This document shows, piece by piece, positions 1 through 5,968 of a stretch of DNA of 9,510 nt. The translations under genes and the position numbers were made by a program. Location of the stretch: NCBI GenBank assembly GCA_040882265.1, contig JBBEBO010000209.1:1-9510 (forward strand), given 5' to 3'. This stretch comes from Brumimicrobium sp040882265. Its GTDB lineage: Bacteria > Bacteroidota > Bacteroidia > Flavobacteriales_D > Crocinitomicaceae. The stretch's first letter is position 1, and every line of letters starts with the position of its first letter. The notes beneath the pieces are model-generated. The model did no database searches. It was not told the origin of the DNA and saw only the letters and a list, made by a program, of their open reading frames with translations.

Positions 1-141
1 AAAAGTCTTCACAGGTGTGTAATTTGTAGCACAACTTGAGAATAAAATAATAGAAACTACAGAAATAAATATGAATTTAAACTTTACAGTATTGACTGTA
101 TTTAAAGCTTTGGTAAAAATAAAATTGAATAAGCATTGCAT
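1..141 (-). CDS. N-terminal part of a lipoprotein gene, cut by the window edge
   Basis: An open frame runs from an ATG at 141-139 to base 1 without a stop, giving 47 residues before the window ends. The visible part has a basic stretch (K20, K22), a hydrophobic core of about residues 21-34 (FKFIFISVVSIILF), and then SSC with Cys37 followed by Ala. This is a typical signal peptidase II lipobox of Bacteroidota. The mature protein would be lipidated at Cys37 and begin C-A-T-N-Y-T-P. The n-region of about 20 residues is long, but no other ATG, GTG or TTG lies in frame between 141 and the hydrophobic core. The gene is co-oriented with dnaN but separated from it by 186 bp and a fold-back repeat. 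The function is unknown because the mature domain lies outside the window. Confidence 0.6.
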   Translation of the reverse strand, partial: MQCLFNFIFTKALNTVNTVKFKFIFISVVSIILFSSCATNYTPVKTF

Positions 142-212
142 AACCCGAAGATAGCAAAAATCATGCTAAATCCATAAGCTATATTTTTTTCTTTTTAATT
201 TTTAAACACTAT

Positions 213-272
213 TGTCCGATATAAATTGAGACCTCGAGCATTGCGAGAGGGCTTGTTTCGTTTATCCGGACA
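213..272. repeat. 60-bp fold-back repeat with TGTCC ends (MITE-like or insertion sequence remnant)
   Basis: The left end reads TGTCCGATATAAA (213-225) and the right end is its near reverse complement, TTTATCCGGACA (261-272). Between them a smaller palindrome pairs CTCGAG (233-238) with GCGAG (243-247), so the whole unit can form one long hairpin. CACTA occurs on both sides (207-211 and 271-275, the latter overlapping the terminal CA), which could be part of the ends or a trace of target duplication. The first 21 bases match the repeats at 5404 (reverse) and 6937 closely. It lies 55 bp after the dnaN stop, so its transcript could also act as a terminator, although no long U run follows it on the minus strand. 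Confidence 0.6.
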
Positions 273-327
273 CTAATGATTTTCAAAAAAAGATCTATAA
301 ATGGATTCTTAAAGTGTAAAAGAAATG

Positions 328-1446
328 TTATCGGTTTAACATCACTGGCATCACTAACATTAAAATATCCTCGTGCTCATTTTCAGCAGTTGCAGGAAGA
401 ATAAGTCCAGCTCTATTAGGCTGACTCATCATTATTTTAATTTCTTCGGTGTCAATATTATTTAACATCTCTAAGATAAACCTTGAGTTGAAACCAATTT
501 CCATATCTTCACCTTCATAACTACAAGTTAACCTTTCATTAGCTTCATTAGAAAAATCAATGTCTTCTGCAGAAATTGATAATTCTGAACCAGTAATTTT
601 CAGTTTCACTTGATGAGTAGTTTTGTTAGCAAAAATAGAAACGCGTTTGATAGAACTTAAAATCGAGTTGCGGTCTACGGTTAAAACATTTGGATTTTCT
701 TGCGGTATAACTGCTTCGTAATTTGGATACTTTCCATCAATTAAACGACACGTTAAAACCGTTTCATTAAATGTAAACACAGCGTTTGAATCATTGTATT
801 CAATTTTCACATCTTCATCTCCCTTAAGGTTGTTTTTAAGCATATTTAATGCTTTTTTAGGAAGTATAAACGACGAATTTCCTGAAGCTTTTGAATCTGT
901 TCTTCTATAGCGAACTAGTTTATGTGCATCAGTAGCAACAAAGATCATATCGTCTGAAGAAAATTGACAATAAACACCACTCATAACTGGTCTTAAATCG
1001 TCATTCCCTGTTGCAAAAATTGTTTTGTTTATTGCTTCAGAAATGATTTCTCCAGTAACAACGGTATTTTCAGTTTTTTTCAGTGCTGGTGCTTTCGGAA
1101 AATCATCTCCGTTGTAGCCAACCATTTTAGACTTACCATTGGTATAACCAATTTCAATACTAAAGTTTTCTAAATTAACAGTAAACGCTAGTGGTTGATC
1201 TGGAAGATTTTTCAAAACATCTAATAAAAGTTTAGCTGGAATACAGATTTTACCTTTCTCCTTAGCTTCAACTTCAAAAGTTGTTTTCATTGTTGTTTCT
1301 AGATCAGATGCTGAAACAGTTAGTTTTCCGTCTCCAATTTCAAATAAAAAATTATCCAAAATTGGTAAGGTATTACTAGTTGTTAATACCCCACTAATGG
1401 TTTGTAAATGTTTTAATAAACTTGAGCTTGAAACAACAAAATTCAT
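328..1446 (-). CDS. dnaN: DNA polymerase III subunit beta (sliding clamp)
   Basis: This encodes the ring-shaped homodimeric processivity clamp that slides on DNA and tethers DNA polymerase III and other replication and repair proteins in the cytoplasm. The 372 residues match the usual clamp length of about 365-380, with three repeated clamp folds at roughly 1-125, 126-245 and 246-372. Recognisable signatures are the N-terminal LQTISGVLTTSNTLPILDNF segment, the central SGVYCQF and FVATDAHKLVRYRR segments, the RFILEMLNNI stretch, and a C-terminus ending LVMPVMLNR, like the conserved MPM(R/K)L tail that helps form the partner-binding pocket. The ATG at 1446 gives the normal N-terminus. It follows the DUF4340-like gene by 69 bp, and a good Bacteroidota promoter lies in that gap, so it can be transcribed independently of the gld genes. 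No SD sequence precedes the start; the leader is A/T-rich. Confidence 0.97.
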   Translation of the reverse strand: MNFVVSSSSLLKHLQTISGVLTTSNTLPILDNFLFEIGDGKLTVSASDLETTMKTTFEVEAKEKGKICIPAKLLLDVLKNLPDQPLAFTVNLENFSIEIGYTNGKSKMVGYNGDDFPKAPALKKTENTVVTGEIISEAINKTIFATGNDDLRPVMSGVYCQFSSDDMIFVATDAHKLVRYRRTDSKASGNSSFILPKKALNMLKNNLKGDEDVKIEYNDSNAVFTFNETVLTCRLIDGKYPNYEAVIPQENPNVLTVDRNSILSSIKRVSIFANKTTHQVKLKITGSELSISAEDIDFSNEANERLTCSYEGEDMEIGFNSRFILEMLNNIDTEEIKIMMSQPNRAGLILPATAENEHEDILMLVMPVMLNR

Positions 1447-1472
1447 TTTCTAATACTTATTATTTTGAAGAA

Positions 1473-1505
1473 CAAATATAGTTCTTTGAATCTAAAAAAG
1501 CACAA
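1473..1505 (-). promoter_or_regulatory. Probable dnaN promoter (Bacteroidota type)
   Basis: On the minus strand, TATATTTG (1480-1473) matches the TAnnTTTG -7 element exactly. A TTG (1505-1503) lies 22 bases upstream, within the spacing known for Bacteroidota sigma-ABfr promoters. Transcription would begin near 1468, giving a leader of about 20 bases before the dnaN ATG. The site sits just after the stop codon of the upstream gene, so dnaN could receive its own transcripts plus read-through from the gld operon. Confidence 0.5.
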
Positions 1506-1515
1506 GGATTTAAAA

Positions 1516-2529
1516 TTAGTTGTTAACGGAGTTATCGACAAAAATAGTTTGGCCATTTATTATAGGTCCAATCGTATAATACTGCATCCTAACAACTTCA
1601 CCACTAGGTATTTTAGCCCATAAGTAATCGCGGTCATACACAGTCGTGTCAGAAGATGATTCTGGATCTAATCTTCTGTAAAGATCCAGTTCGTAATGTT
1701 CGTCTTTTGTAGATTGTAATTTCACTTTATAATCAGGAGTCTTACTTGTCAGACTGTCAATGTCATCCTCAGAAAGCGTGTAATTTGCTTGATTGTAGTT
1801 GATGTTTTCAAATCCGTTTAAGTAAAATAATAAGTTTGTTTTGTTTACATTCTCTAACGGTTCATAATTTGAATTAACCTCATAATCAGCTCCTCTTTTG
1901 GTGATTTTAAAACTCTCTTGAGGAGAGATGTAGTTTGTAACTTCTACTTTTTTTAAATCTTTACGTTTGAAGGAAAATAATTGAGTACAAGCAAATTGTC
2001 TAGGGTCTGTAAAAAAACGTGGGTCTAAAATTCCACTAAATCCTTTCATGCCCATAATGACAGGGTTAGTACTTTTTTTATCTGGAGTTTCAAGGAGCAT
2101 GTGTGTTCCCATGTGGTTTTGAGTAGGGTGTCCAACGTACCATGTTTTTACCCACTCACCATCTTGGTAAATTTTGACCTCCTTGTTTTTTGCCATCATG
2201 AGTTTTTTCATGTTGCCCATAGCAGAACTAGGTACGTATCCTTTAAGTGTGATATTTTGCATTGTCTTGAGCATCATTTCTACAATTTCTTGCTGAACAC
2301 AATTACCATCTTTATCTTCCCAAATTCCTTTTTCATTTCTAACCACTGTGAACTCTTCGTCAACGTGACTATCATAGATACTTATTTTATCAACTTTAGA
2401 TGTATCTTGGATAGCAAAATCTATTAAGCTCAAATCAGAAGCTTTAGAATTTTTAGAAAGATCAGAAGCTATAAAGACTAATGCTATAACTACACCTAAC
2501 CCCAGTATTAAAATAATAAGTTTTTTCAT
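1516..2529 (-). CDS. DUF4340-like membrane-anchored protein linked to GldFG
   Basis: This 337-residue protein starts with a hydrophobic segment (about residues 3-22, KKLIILILGLGVVIALVFIA) without a lipobox cysteine, so it is probably anchored in the inner membrane with the rest in the periplasm. The following region (about 30-130) has the DUF4340 style: alternating beta-strand stretches such as VDKISIYD and EFTVVRNEKGIWE, then a helix running into the NITLKGY segment. I assign the family from pattern and context, not from a search. DUF4340 proteins are known beside GldG-like auxiliary proteins and ABC-2 permeases in several phyla. Its ATG overlaps the gldG stop as ATGA (2529-2526), which indicates translational coupling and suggests it works with the GldF-GldG complex. 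The biochemical role is unknown. Only two cysteines are visible (C57 and C181), and no catalytic motif is evident. Confidence 0.8.
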   Translation of the reverse strand: MKKLIILILGLGVVIALVFIASDLSKNSKASDLSLIDFAIQDTSKVDKISIYDSHVDEEFTVVRNEKGIWEDKDGNCVQQEIVEMMLKTMQNITLKGYVPSSAMGNMKKLMMAKNKEVKIYQDGEWVKTWYVGHPTQNHMGTHMLLETPDKKSTNPVIMGMKGFSGILDPRFFTDPRQFACTQLFSFKRKDLKKVEVTNYISPQESFKITKRGADYEVNSNYEPLENVNKTNLLFYLNGFENINYNQANYTLSEDDIDSLTSKTPDYKVKLQSTKDEHYELDLYRRLDPESSSDTTVYDRDYLWAKIPSGEVVRMQYYTIGPIINGQTIFVDNSVNN

Positions 2530-4301
2530 TTTTTAGCGTATTTAGAACGGCGTATATAAAATATTAAACCTGCCAAAACAAAAATAAACAATGCAGGAAT
2601 AAATATATTGATAAACTTGTAGAAAACACCATGCTGCTCTACTTTTAGTTTATCTGTAGGATGGAGGTCGATTGTTCTACTTCTTATGGAAAGCAAAGTA
2701 CTTTCTCCAAGCATGTAATCGACACTGTTTTCAAAAAATTCAAAATTTCCAAAAGGACGTCCTGCAAACAATTCATCAATTTCATTCCCTCTGGGCATTC
2801 TTGGTAAATATTTATATCTATTTTCTTCTGGAACGGGTACGGAGTCATAATACGTGTTTTTCAAAAAAGTTCCATTTCCTACAACCATTAGTTTTCCTTT
2901 TGCTTTAGATTTTTCTATAAATCGAGCATCAGGGTTGTCTGAATATGTTGAAATAATTCTGTTTTTAAATGCAGATTCAAACTCTCCTTCTATTATTGCT
3001 CCTAACATAAGCTTATTGTCTTCATTTTCTGGATTATCCTGGAAAGTCGGGTTTTCTCCAAAGGTGCTTTCCATTGCTACAGACAAAAGAGGTGCATTTC
3101 CAAATGATTTTGAATTACTCGATGAAGTCAGGACAACAGATGGCCTAGTTTTGTTTTTTGTTTTTACAAATTGCAAACTCGATACATAAGGAAGTTTCAC
3201 TGGATCAACCATACTGGAAACTGGATGAGAAGTGCCACGTGCACGTACGTAGAAATACCAGTTGACATATCCTTTTGGAATCCCTGGCATTATAAAAGGG
3301 TCGTAGTTAGCATCAATAACCAAGTCTTCATTTATTTTGATGCCATAATCAAAAACTAGATCTGTAATTCCTGTTCTTTTTCTTGTACTGTGGACTTTTC
3401 CAGTCCTGCGAATGGTATCGTTGTTTATATTTAATGGATTGTGAAATAGCATTATGTTTCCTCCATTCATCAGGTATTGGTCGAGAATAAATTTATCTTT
3501 ATCACTAAACTTCTCCTTCGGATCGGCTAGTATTATTCCATCTACACCCTCTAGTGCGTCAATCGCTCCATTGATATTAATGTCTTTTATGATATAAGAA
3601 TCTTTAATTTTCATACGCGCACCTTGCGTGTAAGGGACGTCTAACTCTCCATGGCCGTGAACAAAAGCAAGTGTTTTTTTATTTCTTATGGTCGCTTTTG
3701 AGAGTGCTTGCATGAATTTATACTCGAGGTCATTTATTCCTCTCTGAACGCGATCTTCTAATTGCTGGTTAAGCTGGTATTGACCGCCTTCTAAGAACCG
3801 AATGTGATCGACAGTTGTGCCACGATATTCGACAACTGCACCAGGAAAGATCTCTACAATATTTGAAGCTCCTTTTCTTTTGAAATTAATATCTGCTGGG
3901 CGAATACCCTGACCTTTATTGTAGAGTTGTTCTTTAATTGCTTCTTGATCTTCCGTAGATCCATCATTCGGGTTGATGAACTCATATTCTATTCTGTCTC
4001 CAGCGTAATATTTAAATTCGTCTAATTTATCTTTAACTGCAGTTTGAAGCCGTTTAATTTCTGCAGGAAACTCTCCTTCCAAATATATTTTAAAAAGTAT
4101 TTTGTCGGTAAGTAATGAGTCACTTTCTAAAAAACCAATAGTTGACTCCGTAAGTGAGTATCGTTTATCTTGGGTAAAGTCAACCCTGAAATCTAAAAAC
4201 GAAACGATAACATTCAGCAAAATAATTACAGCTAAAACAATAGCAGTCATTAAGCTATAAAAAGCTGTATTAGATAAATTTCTAAAAAATCTTGACTTCA
4301 T
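2526..4301 (-). CDS. gldG: GldG, gliding-associated ABC transporter auxiliary protein
   Basis: GldG is the large non-ATPase component of the GldA-GldF-GldG ABC transporter, associated with gliding motility and type IX secretion in flavobacteria; the transported substrate is not established. The 591 residues fit the family. A transmembrane segment at about 12-36 is followed by the family signature DFRVDFTQDKRYSLTEST (residues 37-54), then a soluble periplasmic region. A stretch at about 208-290 (KKTLAFVHGHGELD, then GIILADPKEKFSDKDKFILDQYL and GGNIMLFHNP) resembles the flavodoxin- or GATase-like fold of ABC_transp_aux proteins. A second transmembrane segment lies at about 566-583, followed by a basic tail (RRSKYAKK). 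It lies 6 bp after gldF and overlaps the next gene by 4 bp. No frameshift or internal break is seen. Confidence 0.93.
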   Translation of the reverse strand: MKSRFFRNLSNTAFYSLMTAIVLAVIILLNVIVSFLDFRVDFTQDKRYSLTESTIGFLESDSLLTDKILFKIYLEGEFPAEIKRLQTAVKDKLDEFKYYAGDRIEYEFINPNDGSTEDQEAIKEQLYNKGQGIRPADINFKRKGASNIVEIFPGAVVEYRGTTVDHIRFLEGGQYQLNQQLEDRVQRGINDLEYKFMQALSKATIRNKKTLAFVHGHGELDVPYTQGARMKIKDSYIIKDININGAIDALEGVDGIILADPKEKFSDKDKFILDQYLMNGGNIMLFHNPLNINNDTIRRTGKVHSTRKRTGITDLVFDYGIKINEDLVIDANYDPFIMPGIPKGYVNWYFYVRARGTSHPVSSMVDPVKLPYVSSLQFVKTKNKTRPSVVLTSSSNSKSFGNAPLLSVAMESTFGENPTFQDNPENEDNKLMLGAIIEGEFESAFKNRIISTYSDNPDARFIEKSKAKGKLMVVGNGTFLKNTYYDSVPVPEENRYKYLPRMPRGNEIDELFAGRPFGNFEFFENSVDYMLGESTLLSIRSRTIDLHPTDKLKVEQHGVFYKFINIFIPALFIFVLAGLIFYIRRSKYAKK

Positions 4302-4307
4302 ATTGTT

Positions 4308-5039
4308 TTACTTTCTTAATGCTGTTAATACACTGTGAGATGCGAAAAGGAAGAAAAATATTAAACTGATGAAATAAAAGACATCACTAAAAATTAATAC
4401 TCCTTTTTTAATTGATTCATAATGAAAATCAATACTTGCATACTGAATAATTCTGTCAAAGCCAGCAAATGTGGCGTAAGAACCTAGTAGGGAGAGTCCA
4501 CTAAATAAAAACCAACACAAAAACATTGCGATAATAAAAGCAACAATTTGATTGCTAGTTATTGCACTAGAAAAAATGCCGATTGCAACAAAAGTTGCCC
4601 CTAATAATACAAGTCCGATATATGAAGTAAGTGCAGCTCCATCATCTAAAACTCCAACGGGGTCACCTAAATAGTGCATCGAAAAGTAAAATGTTATCGT
4701 TGGGAGTAATGTAATAACCACTAAAGTTACTCCGGCAAGATATTTCGCAGTTAAAATCTTTAAATCTGATAGCGGTCTAGTGTATAATAATTCAATTGTT
4801 CCTGTTCTCCTCTCTTCAGCGAATGAACGCATTGTAATTGCTGGAATTAAGATTAACAAAATCAAGGGGGTCAGATTAAAAAAAGGTATCAAATCAGCAA
4901 CGCCACCCTCAAGAAGATTGTAGTAGTCTGAGATGATCCAAAGAAATAGCCAGCAGGTTACTACGAAGATTAGCATGAAAATATATCCAATGATAGAGCT
5001 TAGGAAGCTTCTGATTTCTTTTAAATATAATGCACGCAT
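4308..5039 (-). CDS. gldF: GldF, gliding-associated ABC transporter permease
   Basis: GldF is the membrane permease that pairs with the ATPase GldA and with GldG. The 243 residues carry about six membrane segments (roughly 16-36, 55-71, 100-120, 138-160, 164-188 and 218-236). Between the second and third lies the ABC-2 permease signature FAEERRTGTIELLYTRPLSD (residues 73-92), which forms the coupling helix facing the ATPase. The N-terminus MRALYLKEIRSFLSS is typical of the family and supports the ATG at 5039. It is the first gene of the minus-strand gld block; gldG begins 6 bp after its stop. The upstream 521 bp contain no gene, so the operon promoter should lie there, but I could not find a convincing -33/-7 pair. 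gldA is not in the window, as expected from flavobacteria in which gldA is encoded separately. Confidence 0.93.
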   Translation of the reverse strand: MRALYLKEIRSFLSSIIGYIFMLIFVVTCWLFLWIISDYYNLLEGGVADLIPFFNLTPLILLILIPAITMRSFAEERRTGTIELLYTRPLSDLKILTAKYLAGVTLVVITLLPTITFYFSMHYLGDPVGVLDDGAALTSYIGLVLLGATFVAIGIFSSAITSNQIVAFIIAMFLCWFLFSGLSLLGSYATFAGFDRIIQYASIDFHYESIKKGVLIFSDVFYFISLIFFFLFASHSVLTALRK

Positions 5040-5157
5040 TTTTCTAATTTTGGTTCAAAAATAAGTGTTCTTTTCATGGTAGCGCTGTAGAATTGTTAAA
5101 GTTTATCAAAATTATACTGTTCAAAGCGTCAGGTAATCTCTTATTCGTCTATTTTTT

Positions 5158-5183
5158 TAGGGACGAACGGTCATTCATCCCTA
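5158..5183. repeat. Inverted repeat with 10-base arms and 6-base loop
   Basis: TAGGGACGAA (5158-5167) and TTCATCCCTA (5174-5183) pair with one exception. That exception is a G-U wobble in minus-strand RNA and a C-A mismatch in plus-strand RNA, so the hairpin is better formed in a minus-strand transcript, that is, a possible leader of gldF. A T run (5152-5158) lies on the left. Because it becomes an A run after the hairpin on the minus strand and precedes the hairpin on the plus strand, this is not a canonical terminator. Its role is unknown. Confidence 0.5.
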
Positions 5184-5372
5184 CAGTATAATCCTAGAAC
5201 CTCGCGTCACCTCGAGATTTAACTTTTTTAAAAAACAGCATAAGTTGAAATGACGTTGATTGTTTAAGTAGAGCAAACAAACTTGATATAAGAATTCACG
5301 TCAAATTGAGTGTGGCAGAGCCAAGCTATTTAAGCGTTGATTATCAATCATATAATAAAATACATCATTGGT

Positions 5373-5404
5373 ATGAAATGAGGGGTCTTAATTTATGTCG
5401 GACA
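5373..5404 (-). repeat. Solo repeat end, inverted copy of the 6937-6968 repeat
   Basis: Read on the minus strand from 5404, these 32 bases begin TGTCCGACATAAATT and match 6937-6968 at 30 of 32 positions; the two differences are at positions 6 and 8. Only this end is visible: no partner ending in GGACA is found in the nearby DNA to the left. It therefore looks like a truncated insertion sequence or MITE end. It lies about 156 bp before the tatA start and faces the copy after the antiporter gene. Confidence 0.6.
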
Positions 5405-5435
5405 TTTGGCGCGTATTTTTGTTCCAAAAATCCGT

Positions 5436-5453
5436 GCCTAGCGGCAGACAGGC
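5436..5453. repeat. Short imperfect palindrome, GCCT/AGGC arms
   Basis: GCCT (5436-5439) and AGGC (5450-5453) flank a G/C-rich core (AGCGGCAGAC) in an otherwise A/T-rich spacer. It resembles a degenerate form of the short GC-rich palindromes containing GCCGGC that are scattered between genes in many Bacteroidota; that resemblance is from memory and was not checked. An adjacent A/T hairpin (TTTTTG at 5416-5421 with CAAAAA at 5425-5430) lies just before it. Confidence 0.35.
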
Positions 5454-5528
5454 GTAACAAAACATGCTCTTTTTGAGATTTAGTTTTTATAATGCGTTTG
5501 CTCATATAAAATTTATCCCCAAGCATTA

Positions 5529-5555
5529 TTGATCCATCTATTTCTCCTATCTTTG
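5529..5555 (+). promoter_or_regulatory. Possible promoter very close to the tatA start
   Basis: TATCTTTG (5548-5555) is an exact match to the Bacteroidota -7 element TAnnTTTG, with TTG at 5529-5531 as a -33 candidate. The spacer of 16 bases is slightly short. If used, transcription would begin at about 5559-5562, at or next to the ATG (5561), giving a leaderless or nearly leaderless mRNA for the tatA-antiporter pair. A chance match cannot be excluded. Confidence 0.35.
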
Positions 5556-5560
5556 CACTG

Positions 5561-5968
5561 ATGATTTTATTTTTAAATAGTATCGCTGGCTCTGAAATCG
5601 TTGTGATTTTGCTGTTTGTACTGATGTTTTTCGGTGCAAAGAGTATTCCTGGTATGGCTAGAAATATGGGGCGTGGAATTCGTCAAATTAAAAATGCAAG
5701 TCAGGATATTCAAGATGAAATTCGTAAAACAAGTACTGATATGCGAAATGAAATGAATATTAATCGCACAATTAATGAAACCAAAGAACAGTTTGAAAAA
5801 CCATTGCAAGATTTTAACCGCAAAATAGAGGCTTCTACTGAAGAATTAAAAAAGAACGTTGAAATCTCACCTAAAAAACCAGCTACACCACCAGAGTCTA
5901 TCGCAAAAAATAAGATTGAGAAAGAATTAGAAAAACCTAAAGAAAATTCAAATACTACTAAAGAGTGA
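5561..5968 (+). CDS. tatA: TatA/MttA-family Sec-independent translocase subunit
   Basis: This is a TatA-type membrane protein, part of the twin-arginine pathway that exports folded proteins across the inner membrane. The 135 residues show the classical layout: a short periplasmic N-terminus, one membrane helix at about 11-26 (SEIVVILLFVLMFFGA), the FGAKSIP hinge (24-30), then a basic amphipathic helix (MARNMGRGIRQIKNASQDI, about 32-50). The remaining tail of about 85 residues is charged, rich in K, E and N, and contains a proline-rich patch (PKKPATPPES, 104-113). At 135 residues it is longer than the common TatA length of about 60-90. TatA and TatB are hard to separate by sequence, and no tatC lies in the window. 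Its stop overlaps the antiporter start by 4 bp. Confidence 0.85.
   Translation: MILFLNSIAGSEIVVILLFVLMFFGAKSIPGMARNMGRGIRQIKNASQDIQDEIRKTSTDMRNEMNINRTINETKEQFEKPLQDFNRKIEASTEELKKNVEISPKKPATPPESIAKNKIEKELEKPKENSNTTKE

Larger units (their letters stand above)
5040..5560. other. 521-bp intergenic region between divergent gldF and tatA
   Basis: No convincing gene lies here on either strand. It should hold the promoters of gldF (leftward) and of the tatA pair (rightward). Visible structures are: a hairpin with 10-base arms at 5158-5167 and 5174-5183; CTCG(5201)...CGAG(5216), resembling the inner palindrome of the 213-272 repeat; the self-complementary run TTTTTTAAAAAA around 5224-5235; the solo repeat end at 5373-5404; TTTTTG/CAAAAA arms at 5416-5430; and GCCT/AGGC arms at 5436-5453. 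The density of small palindromes suggests accumulated repeat debris rather than one regulatory element. Confidence 0.6.

Noticed and set aside
2101..3359. Several plus-strand open frames opposite gldG and the DUF4340-like gene
   Set aside because: They are antisense shadows of clear minus-strand genes and have no protein-family features.
5056..5114. Two TAnnTTTG-like elements upstream of gldF on the minus strand (5063-5056 and 5114-5107)
   Set aside because: Neither has a TTG at 17-23 bases upstream, and such 8-base matches are common in A/T-rich DNA.
5349..5460. Possible CRISPR or small RNA gene in the palindrome-rich spacer
   Set aside because: No regularly spaced direct repeats are present, and no promoter plus terminator pair encloses a plausible RNA.
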